Assembly: GCF_003853645.1 (NCBI RefSeq)
Contig: NZ_QTPO01000013.1
Span: 111,390 to 175,389, forward strand
Direction of reading: 5' to 3'
DNA from: Burkholderia sp. Bp9143
Lineage (GTDB): Bacteria > Pseudomonadota > Gammaproteobacteria > Burkholderiales > Burkholderiaceae
Length of the DNA stretch: 64,000 nt
A program made the position numbers and the translations under genes. Below, one piece after another: positions 52,379 to 62,657 of the stretch; the first letter of the stretch is position 1; each line of letters begins with the position of its first letter. A model generated the notes under the pieces. The model saw nothing but the letters and a program-made list of their open reading frames with translations, did not search any database and had not been told where the DNA came from.

Positions 52379-55204
52379 ATGAGATCGGAGCAACCGTTGC
52401 CACCGTTCGTTACACAATTGAGCAACCATCGCAGCGTCTGGGAGCGACGTATGGATGGCTGGATCAATCTGGTAGACGATCTTAGCCGTCTGGCAATCCT
52501 GTCGACAGACGATCCGGAGTTTGTACTGCGGCTGGCCAGCGTGTGGCGCACCGTCGATCTGCTCACACCGATCGAAAGTTACTGGGCGTTCCCGGGCCGA
52601 CGCGTGTTCGGGGAGCTTCGACAATGGATCGAACGCGAGGAAATGAGCCGCGCGCATCAGGCAGCGCGCCGCATTCATCGCGTTCTGGCGGCCCGCACCT
52701 ACCGTCACGACGCGAACACGCTCGACAGCGAAAACGAGCTTCCTTCGCAAATCGAAACCGATAGCGAACGACAGGCACAGCTGGCACGCCCCTATTTTGA
52801 AGTGCTGATTGTCGATGAAATGTCGTCGAGCGAAGAAGACGCGCTGCGTCGCCGCGTCCAGCGAAAGCGCAGCCCCGATGACGACTTCATCTTTGATATC
52901 GTCATCGTGCCGAGCTTCGAAGATGCACTGATCGCGACCCTCGTCAACTTCAATCTCCAGGCAGTGGTGATTCGGCACGGCTTTCCGTTCCGATCGGTGA
53001 ACCACAACGACATGTTGCGCCGTTTTCTGGACGGGGTGGACGACAGCGTCGAGTCCATGCCCGAATCCGAGCGCGGCCCATTGCTTGGCCGCCGGATCGC
53101 GCAGATCCGCCCGGAACTTGACCTGTATCTCGTGACGGACGTGAGCGTCGAGGACATCGCCGCGCGCGTCGGCGAGGTCTTCAAGCGAATCTTCTTTGGC
53201 GAGGAAGACCACCGCGAGCTATACGGCTCGATCATGAAAGGTGTCGCCGAGCGTCACCGCACGCCGTTCTTCAATGCCCTGCGCGACTATGCAAAGCAAC
53301 CGACCGGGGTATTCCATGCACTGCCGCTCGCACGCGGCAAGTCGATCATGAACAGCAACTGGATCGGCGACATGGCGCAGTTCTACGGCATGAATCTCTT
53401 CATGGCCGAGACCTCCGCGACGTCGGGCGGGCTGGATTCGCTGCTCGATCCGATCGGACCGCTGAAGCTCGCGCAAGAGTACGCCGCGCGTGCATTCGGC
53501 GCGCGTCGCACCTATTTCGCGACGAATGGAACGTCGACCTGCAACAAGATCGTCGTTCAGGCACTTGTCAGGCCCGACGACATCGTGCTCGTCGATCGAA
53601 ATTGCCACAAGTCCCATCATTACGGGTTGGTGCTCGCAGGCGCACAGGTGGCATACCTCGACTCCTATCCGCTGGACGAGTACTCGATGTATGGCGCCGT
53701 ACCCATCCGTCACATCAAGGAGACGTTGCTTGATTTTCGCCGCGCCGGAAGACTCGATCACGTAAAGATGGTCCTGCTGACCAATTGCACGTTCGACGGC
53801 ATCGTCTACGATGTCGAGCGCGTGATGATGGAGTGCCTGGCGATCAAGCCCGATCTCATCTTCCTGTGGGACGAGGCGTGGTTTGCGTTCGCGCGCTGTC
53901 ACCCGATCTATCGGCAGCGTACTGCGATGGCGAACGCGGCCAAGCTCGCCGAAACGTTCAAGGATCCGGCCTACGCGAAGCGTCACGCGGCGTTCGCCGC
54001 CACGCTCGACTGGAATGACGACGCGCAGCTTCTGGACGCGCGCCTGCTTCCCGACCCGTCGCGTGCGCGGGTGCGCGTGTACGCGACGCACTCGACACAC
54101 AAGACGCTCACTGCGCTGCGCCAGGGATCGATGATTCACGTGTGGGACCAGGATTTCAAGGACAAGGCCGAGGAATCGTTCCACGAAGCGTACATGACGC
54201 ATACGTCGACGTCTCCCAACTATCAAATCCTCGCCTCACTCGACGTCGGACGCCGTCAGGTCGAACTCGAGGGTTATGAATTGATCCAGCGCCAGCTCGA
54301 ACTCGCGATGAGTCTTCGCGAGCAGGTCAAGCAACACCCGTTTCTCAGTCGCTACTTCCGCTTCCTGCGCGTCGGGGACATCGTGCCGCCGGCCTATCGG
54401 GAGTCCGCTGTCAGCAGCTACTTCAACGACGAGACCGGGTGGAGCAATCTCGAAGCTGCGTGGCGTACCGACGAGTTCGTGCTGGATCCGACGCGCGCGA
54501 CACTCGTCATCGGTTCGACAGGCATGGATGGCGACACGTTCAAGAACACGGAGTTGATGGATAAGTACGGTATCCAGATCAACAAGACGTCGCGCAACAC
54601 GGTTCTTTTCATGACGAATATCGGCACGACCCGATCGGCAATCGCCTACCTCATCGAGGTTCTGGTGAAGATTGCGCGCGATGTCGACGCGCGCGTGGCC
54701 GACATGAGCGCGGTCGAGCGGAGGATTCACGATAAACGGGTTCGCTCGCTGACACAGGAGCAACCGCCGCTGCCGGATTTCTCGCGTTTTCATTTCGCGT
54801 TTCGCGGCCGCAGTGTCGACGATCGCACGGAAACCCGCGACGGCGACATCCGCAGTGCGTTCTTCCTTTCATATGACGATGCAAATTGCGAATACATCGA
54901 CATGAACGAAGCCGCTCGCGCGATGACGTCCGGCCGCGAGCTCGTGTCCGCGCTGTTCGTGATCCCTTACCCGCCCGGTTTCCCGATCCTCGTGCCGGGG
55001 CAAATCATCAGCCCCGAAATCCTTCAGTTCATGGCCGCGCTCGACGTGCGCGAGATCCATGGCTTCCGCGCCGAACTGGGCTTTCGAATCTTCACCGAGA
55101 CGGCGCTCGAATGCGCGGCGCAGGGCACAGCCGCACGCGTTGCGGCTGCTCGTCAAGTCACGTTCACGCCATCGCAACCCGCATACGCCTGCGCCAAGGC
55201 GTAA
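52379..55204 (+). CDS. large Orn/Lys/Arg decarboxylase (941 aa)
   Basis: PLP-dependent basic amino-acid decarboxylase of fold type I. PLP lysine is K575 in ATHSTHKTLTAL. Other family marks are FFATNGTSTCNKIV-like (YFATNGTSTCNKIVVQAL), the DRNCHKSHHYGL loop and FLWDEAWFAFA. An N-terminal receiver-like wing (YFEVLIVDEMSSSEEDALRR to VIRHGFPF) resembles OKR_DC_1_N, and about 130 further residues precede it; usual enzymes have 710-755 residues. AAGGAG lies 9 bases before the ATG at 52379; an earlier TTG at 52295 is less likely. The product would be a diamine or agmatine. Confidence 0.88.
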   Translation: MRSEQPLPPFVTQLSNHRSVWERRMDGWINLVDDLSRLAILSTDDPEFVLRLASVWRTVDLLTPIESYWAFPGRRVFGELRQWIEREEMSRAHQAARRIHRVLAARTYRHDANTLDSENELPSQIETDSERQAQLARPYFEVLIVDEMSSSEEDALRRRVQRKRSPDDDFIFDIVIVPSFEDALIATLVNFNLQAVVIRHGFPFRSVNHNDMLRRFLDGVDDSVESMPESERGPLLGRRIAQIRPELDLYLVTDVSVEDIAARVGEVFKRIFFGEEDHRELYGSIMKGVAERHRTPFFNALRDYAKQPTGVFHALPLARGKSIMNSNWIGDMAQFYGMNLFMAETSATSGGLDSLLDPIGPLKLAQEYAARAFGARRTYFATNGTSTCNKIVVQALVRPDDIVLVDRNCHKSHHYGLVLAGAQVAYLDSYPLDEYSMYGAVPIRHIKETLLDFRRAGRLDHVKMVLLTNCTFDGIVYDVERVMMECLAIKPDLIFLWDEAWFAFARCHPIYRQRTAMANAAKLAETFKDPAYAKRHAAFAATLDWNDDAQLLDARLLPDPSRARVRVYATHSTHKTLTALRQGSMIHVWDQDFKDKAEESFHEAYMTHTSTSPNYQILASLDVGRRQVELEGYELIQRQLELAMSLREQVKQHPFLSRYFRFLRVGDIVPPAYRESAVSSYFNDETGWSNLEAAWRTDEFVLDPTRATLVIGSTGMDGDTFKNTELMDKYGIQINKTSRNTVLFMTNIGTTRSAIAYLIEVLVKIARDVDARVADMSAVERRIHDKRVRSLTQEQPPLPDFSRFHFAFRGRSVDDRTETRDGDIRSAFFLSYDDANCEYIDMNEAARAMTSGRELVSALFVIPYPPGFPILVPGQIISPEILQFMAALDVREIHGFRAELGFRIFTETALECAAQGTAARVAAARQVTFTPSQPAYACAKA

Positions 55205-55276
55205 CGCCCGGTACTAACAACTGAACCAAGACGCAGCAAAACGAAATCGAACAAGAATCGATACAAGGAGCAACAA

Positions 55277-56734
55277 GTGAGCAAATCTGTCAACAGCATC
55301 GCGGATCTCCTGCTGATGTTCCACCGCAACGAGCGGCCCATCTACTTCATCAGCGCAACGAACTTCAATCTGCTCGGCCTGGACAGATGGGTGAATCGAT
55401 TCATGTACATCAACTACATCGACTGCTTCGATGGACGCCATCCGAACGTCTTCGTGCCATCCGAATCGCCGCACGACGAATTCCAGTCGATCGAGGACAT
55501 CAACAACCATCTGCTGGCGCACAAGGAGGTGATCGACCTGATCGAGCGTCGCGGCGGCCGACCGGTCGCGACGTTCCTGATGTTCGACGAGAAGACAGAG
55601 GCGCTTGCAGACGAGATCGGCCTGGATGTCTGGTTTCCCCCGGCCGCACTGCGGACCCGCTGCGACAACAAGATGGAGACCGTGCGCATCGGGAACAAGG
55701 CTGGCGTGCATTCGGTGCCGAACGCGCTCGAGAAAGTCGACAGCTACGAGCACCTGCTGCAAATTGCCGATCGCAACCATCTGGGCAAGGACCTCGTCGT
55801 GCAGTCCGCATTCGGAGACTCGGGCCACACGACGTTCTTCATCGCGTCGGAAGATGATTTCAACCAGCACAAGGATGAAATCGTCGGTGATCCCGAAGTC
55901 AAGATCATGAAGCGCATCAACTGTCGCGGCGCGACGCTCGAAGCGTGCGCGACGCAGTCCGGCACGCTCGTCGGCCCGCTCCTGACCGAAGTGGTCGGCG
56001 CCCGTGAGCTGACGCCGTACAAGGGCGGCTGGTGCGGCAACGAGGTGTTCCCGGGGGCATTCACCGAGGAAGTTCGTGCGAAGGCGCGCGAGATGGCGGA
56101 GAAGTTCGGCAACCAGCTCCTGAACGAGGGCTACCGCGGCTACTTCGACCTCGATTTTCTGATCGACGTCGATTCCGGCGAAGTGTATCTCGGCGAACTC
56201 AATCCGCGCATCTGCGGTGCAAGCCCGATGACGAACCATGCGGCGTTCGCCTACGCGGACGCACCGCTGTTCCTGTTCCACCTGCTCGAATTTTCCGGCG
56301 TGCCGTTCAATCTGAACGTGAAGGAGATCAACGAGCGATGGGCGCAACCACACTTCATCGATTCGTGGTCGCAAGTCGTTCTGAAGTTCAACGACGACAC
56401 AGTCGACCAGGTCACGCACGCACCGGCAACCGGAATCTACCGCATGGCCGACGACGGCAGCGTGTCCTACCACCGTTTCGATTACCACCGCCGCGCGATC
56501 GACAGCGAGCGCGAGGCATTCTTCCTGCGCATAACCGGCCCCGGCGACTATCGCTACGAGGGCGCGGACCTTGGCATCCTGATCACGCGGGGACGGTCGA
56601 TGGATGACAACTTCCGGCTCAACGTTCGTGCGCGAGATTGGGTGCGTGGGCTGAAGAACTACTACGCCGGCAAGCCACTCATGGCACCGACGCCTAACGC
56701 GGCGCCCACCCCCGGTTCGTTCAAGATCCTGTAA
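55277..56734 (+). CDS. ATP-grasp ligase, biotin-carboxylase-like
   Basis: 485 residues. The middle contains the ATP-grasp core: KDLVVQSAFGDSGHTTFFIA for the phosphate-binding loop, MKRINCRGATLEACATQ, and the metal-binding GYFDLDFLIDVDSGEVYLG then ELNPRICGASPMTNHAAF, where E and N bind Mg-ATP. ATP-grasp enzymes join a carboxylate to an amine (or other nucleophile) through an acyl phosphate. No biotin carrier partner is present, so an amino-acid or polyamine ligase is more likely than a carboxylase. It follows the decarboxylase by 72 bases with AAGGAG upstream. Confidence 0.82.
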   Translation: MSKSVNSIADLLLMFHRNERPIYFISATNFNLLGLDRWVNRFMYINYIDCFDGRHPNVFVPSESPHDEFQSIEDINNHLLAHKEVIDLIERRGGRPVATFLMFDEKTEALADEIGLDVWFPPAALRTRCDNKMETVRIGNKAGVHSVPNALEKVDSYEHLLQIADRNHLGKDLVVQSAFGDSGHTTFFIASEDDFNQHKDEIVGDPEVKIMKRINCRGATLEACATQSGTLVGPLLTEVVGARELTPYKGGWCGNEVFPGAFTEEVRAKAREMAEKFGNQLLNEGYRGYFDLDFLIDVDSGEVYLGELNPRICGASPMTNHAAFAYADAPLFLFHLLEFSGVPFNLNVKEINERWAQPHFIDSWSQVVLKFNDDTVDQVTHAPATGIYRMADDGSVSYHRFDYHRRAIDSEREAFFLRITGPGDYRYEGADLGILITRGRSMDDNFRLNVRARDWVRGLKNYYAGKPLMAPTPNAAPTPGSFKIL

Positions 56735-56743
56735 GGCACCGCC

Positions 56744-57742
56744 ATGTCCATCAGTGTGCCGTTCCGCGCCATCGCTGAAGATACCCCCGACGACAAATGG
56801 CGCGTGCTGTTCGAACACGCGTGGCCCAGCTATCGTGCATGGTTCCTGCGGGGGGGTGTAGCCGGCCGCCCCAGCTACCTCATGTGCCGGCGCGCACTAC
56901 GCGAGCACATGCCCGAACTGGTTCCCGTCTGGGAGCGCCTCGTCGACCTCGCGGGAGGGGGCGATGTCGAGGCACGCTTCCTGTCGCTGTGGTGTCCTCC
57001 GCCCTACATTGCAGGATGCTCGCAGGCCGTGTGGATCGATCCTGCCGGCCACGAAGAGCCGATGCTGCTGCGCAATTACGATTTTGCGCCCGCGCTGCTG
57101 GAAGGAAACTGGCTCGCCACGCGCTGGGTGGGGCCGCGCGTCGCAGCAATGGTCGATTGCCTGTGGGGAGCGCTCGACGGCATCAACGAAAGCGGGCTCG
57201 CCGTATCGCTCTCTTTCGGCGGGCGCACCGTGTCCGGCGTCGGTTTCGGCATCCCGCTCGTGCTGCGGTACGTGCTCGAAACGGCACAGACAACTGCCGA
57301 AGCAGCATCCATTCTGCAGCGAGTGCCGGTACATATGAGTTACAGCGTCACGCTACTGGACCGCCATGCAGATTGGGCCACCGTCTTCGTCAACCCGGAC
57401 CGCCCTGCCGAAATCACGCGCCGCGCCGCCGTCACCAACTTTCAGCATGTGGTCGAATGGCCCGAACATGCGCACGCGACCCGATCGAGAGAGCGGTTGA
57501 CCGCATTGCAAACGCATTGCCACATGGCCGGCACGGCCCAGCAGGCGATTGATGCCCTTCTGTACGAACCCCTGTATCAGGACGCGTGGTCGCGCGGCTA
57601 CGGGACGCTCTATTCGGCTGCCTATCGCCCGCTGACCCTGCAGGCGGAACTCCGGTGGCCCAACGAATGCTGGACACAATCGCTGACCGCGTTCGAGGAA
57701 GGCTGCCGGCAACCGGACTTGCGGAAAGCGTCACAACGCTGA
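56744..57742 (+). CDS. C45-type Ntn acyltransferase/hydrolase
   Basis: 332 residues resembling the autoproteolytic acyltransferase family that includes acyl-CoA:6-aminopenicillanate acyltransferase. The putative processing site and N-terminal nucleophile is C92 in YIAGCSQAVW, followed by EEPMLLRNYDF (a family phrase) and ALDGINESGLAVSLSFGGR. Cleavage before C92 would make it the catalytic Cys. It starts 9 bases after the ATP-grasp gene, a tight coupling, so it probably acts on the ligase product or its substrate. The enzyme either makes or hydrolyses an amide. Confidence 0.82.
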   Translation: MSISVPFRAIAEDTPDDKWRVLFEHAWPSYRAWFLRGGVAGRPSYLMCRRALREHMPELVPVWERLVDLAGGGDVEARFLSLWCPPPYIAGCSQAVWIDPAGHEEPMLLRNYDFAPALLEGNWLATRWVGPRVAAMVDCLWGALDGINESGLAVSLSFGGRTVSGVGFGIPLVLRYVLETAQTTAEAASILQRVPVHMSYSVTLLDRHADWATVFVNPDRPAEITRRAAVTNFQHVVEWPEHAHATRSRERLTALQTHCHMAGTAQQAIDALLYEPLYQDAWSRGYGTLYSAAYRPLTLQAELRWPNECWTQSLTAFEEGCRQPDLRKASQR

Positions 57743-57817
57743 TGCTGCCGGAAGCGACCACGTCGCATTTCGTCGCTTCCCGCATCAGTCACTCGATGCA
57801 AAACATGGAGATTCAAA

Positions 57818-59128
57818 GTGAAAAGAAAAGGAAACGCCTCAGCCATTCGCATCCTGATTGCAATGCTGATCGGCATTGCCGTTGGCTACATGATCTATAC
57901 GCAATTTCCCGACAAAAAGGTGTCGACTGAAATTGCTGGTTATATCTCTCTCATATCCGACACCTTCCTGCGCCTCATCAAGATGGTGATCGGCCCGCTG
58001 GTGTTCTCGACACTGGTCGTCGGCATCGCGCACATGGGCGACGCTGCGTCCGTCGGGCGTGTGTTCGCCAAGGCGCTGGCCTGGTTCGTGACCGCTTCGC
58101 TGGTTTCGCTGCTGCTTGGCCTGTTGATGTCGAACATCCTGAGACCCGGTGAGAACCTCGGCCTGTCGCTACCCGATATCAGTGCATCCGCAAACCTCGC
58201 GACGTCGAAGTTCACGCTGAAGGATTTCGTCGGCCACATGGTACCGCGCTCGTTTGCGGAGGCGATGGCCAACAACGAGGTCCTGCAAATCGTCGTATTT
58301 TCGATGTTCTTCGGCGTTGCGCTCGCCGCACTTGGCGAACACGGCAAAGTTCTCGTCACCGCGATCGATCAACTGTCGCATGTCATGCTGAAGATCACCG
58401 GCTACGTGATGAAGCTCGCGCCGCTGGCCGTATTGGCCTCGATGGCGTCGACGGTCGCAGTCAACGGGATCTCGATCCTGCTGAAGTTCGTGGTCTTCAT
58501 GGGTGACTTCTACCTCAGTCTGATCCTGTTGTGGGTGCTTCTGACGCTTGCGGGCATCATGTTCCTCGGACGGCGCGCATTGAAGTTGCTTTCCCTGATC
58601 AAGGAAGCATTCATGTTGTCGTTTGCCACCGCGAGCTCTGAGGCCGCCTATCCGAAGATCCTCGACGCGCTCGATCGCTTTGGCGTGAAGCGCAAGATCT
58701 CGAGCTTCGTCATGCCGATGGGCTATTCGTTCAACCTCGATGGCTCGATGATGTACTGCACGTTCGCGTCGCTCTTCATCGCACAGGCTTACGGCATTCA
58801 CCTGTCGCTGGGGACGCAGATCACCATGTTGCTCGTGCTGATGCTCACGTCGAAGGGGATGGCCGGCGTACCACGCGCTTCGCTCGTCGTGATCGCCGCA
58901 ACGCTCACTCAGTTCCACATTCCGGAAGCCGGCCTGTTGCTGATCATCGGGGTCGACACGTTCCTGGACATGGGCCGCTCGGCGACCAACGCCGTCGGAA
59001 ACTCCATTGCGAGCGCAGTCATTGCGAAGTGGGAAGGTGGCCTGCTGTCGGAAGCCGAGGCGGACGCGAACGCGGCCCGCATCGATGCCGAACTCGCCGC
59101 GACGCTTGCTCACCCGGCAGACGCCTGA
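57818..59128 (+). CDS. dicarboxylate/amino acid:cation symporter (DctA/GltP family)
   Basis: 436 residues with eight or more hydrophobic segments and two re-entrant loops. Family signatures include MPMGYSFNLDGSMMYCTF and LMLTSKGMAGVPRASLVV, the latter being the second hairpin motif, and DTFLDMGRSATNAVGNSIAS, which holds the substrate- and cation-binding Asp/Asn. Imports C4-dicarboxylates or acidic amino acids with protons or sodium. It is the last gene of the MocR-controlled set, 75 bases after the C45 gene, and may supply the acid for the ligase. Confidence 0.92.
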   Translation: MKRKGNASAIRILIAMLIGIAVGYMIYTQFPDKKVSTEIAGYISLISDTFLRLIKMVIGPLVFSTLVVGIAHMGDAASVGRVFAKALAWFVTASLVSLLLGLLMSNILRPGENLGLSLPDISASANLATSKFTLKDFVGHMVPRSFAEAMANNEVLQIVVFSMFFGVALAALGEHGKVLVTAIDQLSHVMLKITGYVMKLAPLAVLASMASTVAVNGISILLKFVVFMGDFYLSLILLWVLLTLAGIMFLGRRALKLLSLIKEAFMLSFATASSEAAYPKILDALDRFGVKRKISSFVMPMGYSFNLDGSMMYCTFASLFIAQAYGIHLSLGTQITMLLVLMLTSKGMAGVPRASLVVIAATLTQFHIPEAGLLLIIGVDTFLDMGRSATNAVGNSIASAVIAKWEGGLLSEAEADANAARIDAELAATLAHPADA

Positions 59129-59370
59129 CACGGGTCACGCGCACTGTTCCGACCAACGCCGGTGGCTGTCTGCCGACACGCCACCCGCCTGGTACACGCG
59201 ACTATTCGATCGAGATTGGCACTTGCCGGTGACGAATGCTCTCGAAGCCGGAACTGCAAACCGCCGGAAGAGCGGTGCGCTTGACGGTTCACCCACCGTC
59301 GCGAACGTGTCCGTGCTGAACGATCGGTCGGGGGCGCGAAACCGCTTCTGCCGCCGCCCATGTCGCGTGT

Positions 59371-59808
59371 TCATACCGGTATTGGCGACGGGCGTCCCTG
59401 CTCGACGACACATCGCACGCGCTCCCAGGCATCGGCATAGCGATGCGCAGGGGCGATCAATAACTGTATGTCGTGGAACGTCACCATTTGCTCGATGGCG
59501 ATCCGCTCATCGACCAGGAGCGTCCATGGTTGCCCTTGCTCGACGCGTTGCATGCATTGCTCCAGCGCATCTTCAGCACGCTTGTACAAGCCTCGATCGA
59601 CATCGTCGACCTCGATATCGCGCAAGAAGAATGCAATGTAGATGGTACCGAGCAATGTCATGAACTGATCACCGTCTCCGTGACCTGAGCTCATCGCCGC
59701 AAGCGCAAGGTGAAATCTCAGCGACAAACGTCGCACGTCCACCGAAGGCAGCGGAAGCAGCATCGATTTCGTGAGTGGCCGCCGGTCGCGTCGAGAAGGA
59801 TGACTCAT
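59371..59808 (-). CDS. small Fis-like/unknown regulatory protein (145 aa)
   Basis: A mainly helical protein: RRLSLRFHLALAAMSSGHGD, FMTLLGTIYIAFFLRDIE, and a second half with TLLVDERIAIEQMVTFHDIQ and APAHRYADAWERV. It resembles a family of small Burkholderia proteins often labelled Fis-like regulators, with LSLxxHLALAAxxSG and THRY-type motifs, but no HTH can be defined with confidence. The ATG at 59808 lacks a good ribosome binding site; a start at 59763 is possible. It stands between the symporter gene and mqo, alone in its transcript. Confidence 0.6.
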   Translation of the reverse strand: MSHPSRRDRRPLTKSMLLPLPSVDVRRLSLRFHLALAAMSSGHGDGDQFMTLLGTIYIAFFLRDIEVDDVDRGLYKRAEDALEQCMQRVEQGQPWTLLVDERIAIEQMVTFHDIQLLIAPAHRYADAWERVRCVVEQGRPSPIPV

Positions 59809-60027
59809 ATTGGATCTGTCGAGAATTGGCTGATTTCGGCGCGTGCCATCGATATGGCGGAACGACTCGAAGCCGCCCCGTTGGCCTGGTCTGCGTGGGC
59901 GGCCTGCCGCCGGCTAGTCACCTGCGGTTCAGACCAGCGGCTGAAGAACGCGGCACCGCAAATGTGAACGACGGATGACGCCCGAATTCCACACGATTGC
60001 CTCGCCGCGAGTACGCTTTCATGGCAA

Positions 60028-60049
60028 CGGCCATCCCTCAGGATGGCCG
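60028..60049 (-). terminator. terminator hairpin after mqo
   Basis: CGGCCATCC (60028-60036) and GGATGGCCG (60041-60049) are perfect 9-bp arms with a four-base loop. The hairpin starts about 26 bases past the mqo stop on the minus strand. No strong U-tract follows. Confidence 0.55.
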
Positions 60050-60074
60050 CTTGTCATTGCTCGCGGAAGGCGCT

Positions 60075-61721
60075 TCAAAACGCTACGTCGGCGGTGACCT
60101 TCGGTGGCCGGCCAGCGGCGACGGGATTCGTCCGCGCGTACGCGGCCATGTCGAGCATCGGCGGCGGCACAAGCTGCAGCACATCGCTCGTATAGTTCCA
60201 TTCTTCCTGGACCTTCGCCGGGTTGTCATTCAGCTTCGTGCCGTAGCTCGGCACTATCTGGCGGATCTTCTGCTGCCACGCGGACGTCGCGACCTTGTCC
60301 TTGAACACTTTCTCGAGCACACTCAGCATGATCGGCGAGGCAGTCGACGCGCCCGGCGATGCGCCAAGCAGGCCCGCGATGCTGCCGTCCTGCGAACTGA
60401 CGATCTCGGTACCGAGCTTCAGCACACCGCCCTTCTTCGGGTCACGCTTGATGATCTGCACGCGCTGCCCGGCCTGCCACAGGCGCCAGTCTTCCTTCCT
60501 CGCGTTCGGGAAGTATTCCTTCAGCGCATTGAATCGATCGTCGTCGGACAGCATGAGTTGGCCGGCCAGGTACTCTACGAGCGGAAACTCGTCGACGCCC
60601 ACGTGAATCATCGGCATCACGTTGTTAGTGTTGGTGCTGGTCAGCAAGTCGAAGTACGAACCGGTCTTCAGGAACTTGGTCGAGAACGTCGCGAACGGCC
60701 CGAACAGGATGATCTTCTTGCCGTCGATGATCCGCGTGTCGAGGTGCGGCACCGACATCGGCGGCGAGCCGACCGACGCCTTGCCGTATGCTTTCGCGAG
60801 ATGCTGTTTGACGACTTCCGGGTTGTCGGCCACGAGGAATGAGCCGCCTACCGGGAACGCACCGTATTCCTTGGCTTCGGGGATGCCGGACACCTGAAGC
60901 AGGTGCAGTGCGCCGCCGCCCGCACCGATGAAAACGAACTTCGCGTCGACGGACTGCTGTGCGCCGCTTGCGTCGCGCTTGACCCACGAGACGTGCCATG
61001 TGCCGTCCGTGTTGCGGGAGATCTCTCGCACTTCGCTCGACAACGACAGCGTGAAACCCGGCTGCTGCCGCAGGTAGCCGACGAACTGCCGCGTGATTTC
61101 GCCGAAGTTCACGTCGGTGCCGATCGGTGTCCACGTCGCCGCAACCTTCTGGTTGCGGTCGCGGCCTTCCATCATCAGCGGCACCCACTGCTTGATGTGG
61201 TCGTAGTCTTCGGAATACTGCATGCCACCGAACAGCGGACTCGCGCGCAGCGCTTCGTAGCGCTTCTTCAGGAAGCGTGCGTTGTCGTCGCCCCACACGA
61301 AGCTCATGTGCGGCGTCGAGTTGATGAACGAGTGCGGGTTCTTCAGCACGCCCTGCTTGACCTGCCACGCCCAGAACTGGCGCGAGATCTGGAACGACTC
61401 GTTGATCTCGACGGCCTTCGAGATGTCGATCCGACCATCGGGCGTCTCGGGCGTGTAATTCAACTCGGCGAGTGCCGAGTGGCCTGTTCCGGCGTTGTTC
61501 CAGCCGTTCGAGCTTTCCAGCGCGATGCCGTCGAGGCGTTCGACCATCGTCATCGACCAGTCCGGCTGCAGTTCGTGCAACCAAACGCCGAGCGTCGAAC
61601 TCATGATGCCGCCGCCCACCAGCAGGACGTCGACTTTTCTTGTCTCGGCGGCGTGCGCGAAAGACGCGCCTGCGCAAGCGATCAATCCTGCCAGGATTAC
61701 CCGAAACATCCCCGTCGACAC
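60075..61721 (-). CDS. mqo: malate:quinone oxidoreductase
   Basis: Membrane-associated FAD enzyme that oxidises L-malate to oxaloacetate and reduces quinone, bypassing malate dehydrogenase. 548 residues with an FAD motif [15 protein letters not shown] near the start, [24 protein letters not shown] conserved sequence ([19 protein letters not shown]), and [14 protein letters not shown]. An N-terminal hydrophobic, signal-like segment ([17 protein letters not shown]) precedes it, as in some proteobacterial forms. The start is a GTG at 61721 with GGGGGAACGG upstream, or ATG at 61709. A hairpin follows the stop. Confidence 0.93.
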   Translation of the reverse strand: MSTGMFRVILAGLIACAGASFAHAAETRKVDVLLVGGGIMSSTLGVWLHELQPDWSMTMVERLDGIALESSNGWNNAGTGHSALAELNYTPETPDGRIDISKAVEINESFQISRQFWAWQVKQGVLKNPHSFINSTPHMSFVWGDDNARFLKKRYEALRASPLFGGMQYSEDYDHIKQWVPLMMEGRDRNQKVAATWTPIGTDVNFGEITRQFVGYLRQQPGFTLSLSSEVREISRNTDGTWHVSWVKRDASGAQQSVDAKFVFIGAGGGALHLLQVSGIPEAKEYGAFPVGGSFLVADNPEVVKQHLAKAYGKASVGSPPMSVPHLDTRIIDGKKIILFGPFATFSTKFLKTGSYFDLLTSTNTNNVMPMIHVGVDEFPLVEYLAGQLMLSDDDRFNALKEYFPNARKEDWRLWQAGQRVQIIKRDPKKGGVLKLGTEIVSSQDGSIAGLLGASPGASTASPIMLSVLEKVFKDKVATSAWQQKIRQIVPSYGTKLNDNPAKVQEEWNYTSDVLQLVPPPMLDMAAYARTNPVAAGRPPKVTADVAF

Positions 61722-62090
61722 GAACCCGTTCCCCCATCTTGCAACGCTCGTTGTAGCCTTGATCTTTCATCTTCTCCGGGAAAATTCCGGAAAATTTCAG
61801 CTACTCGATCACTTGTTGATTTATTACTTGAAGCCGACACGCGTTATAGGCCGAAAGCGTCGTTACAGAGCGGTCTCTCGTCATCCGGAATCCGTCGGGA
61901 CCGCACGAATTCCTCTGACGACGTCTTCGCAATGGTGATGCTGCACCGAGATATCGGATGACGATCGTTCTTGCATCCGGATCTGCCGAACCTGCCGCCG
62001 GAGGCGCAATTGCCCAGCACTATTGGTAAACAGGTCAGCGTTCCGAAAGAAGTCCAGTTCAACGCGCCAGCCGGGCCGGCGCGCTTGCGC
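61722..62090. other. mqo promoter region
   Basis: About 370 bases without a gene. The stretch 61780-61850 is AT-rich and holds a direct repeat GGAAAATT at 61780 and 61790, one helical turn apart, close to the mqo start and therefore a possible regulatory site. Confidence 0.4.
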
Positions 62091-62393
62091 TCATCGCCGA
62101 CCGATCAGCAACCCGATCAGCACCCCCACTCCGAGCGCAGTTGCCGCCGTTGTCCAGGGTCGATCGTGCACGTACTCGTTCGCGACACGAGCGGTCTTCT
62201 TTCCCTTCTCGACGACAATCACCTGCGCTTCCGCCGCCCTCTTCTTGACTTGCTTGAGTCGATCGCGAAGCGCCTCGCGTACGCTTTCGTCATCGAAAGC
62301 GTCGACGCCTTCATGACCCGCATCGTTCGCTTCCCGTTCCATTGCAACTTGCATATTTGCCGACGTCGTCATCACGATCTCCATTTGATTCAT
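62091..62393 (-). CDS. DUF883/YqjD-ElaB family membrane-anchored protein
   Basis: 100 residues: an acidic N-terminal part with helices (DESVREALRDRLKQVKKRAA), a segment TARVANEYVHDRPWTTAAT, and a C-terminal transmembrane helix with glycine zipper (ALGVGVLIGLLIGRR). The order acidic helix, HDRPW and C-terminal anchor is diagnostic of the YqjD/ElaB group, which anchors ribosomes to the inner membrane in stationary phase in E. coli. An in-frame ATG at 62372 is an alternative start. Monocistronic as far as seen. Confidence 0.88.
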   Translation of the reverse strand: MNQMEIVMTTSANMQVAMEREANDAGHEGVDAFDDESVREALRDRLKQVKKRAAEAQVIVVEKGKKTARVANEYVHDRPWTTAATALGVGVLIGLLIGRR

Positions 62394-62657
62394 TGCATCC
62401 TGATTTTATTTCGAGCGCACATACCCGCCTTGTCGCCTCGGCGTCCTCCCGCACCATCCGGGATCGGCGTTCGGATATGCGTGTACGCCCGCCCATTCGG
62501 TGTTTCTCCGGATCCGAAATCGCTATTTGTCGCCAACGCACAGTGATTGGAAATCCGTACGGACAACGTACCCAACCGAATTTCCGGCGGCAAGGGATAT
62601 GCGCATTTCGACTAACCTGATGACGCCTGCCATCCCGATGAGCCGGCCACGAATGCG

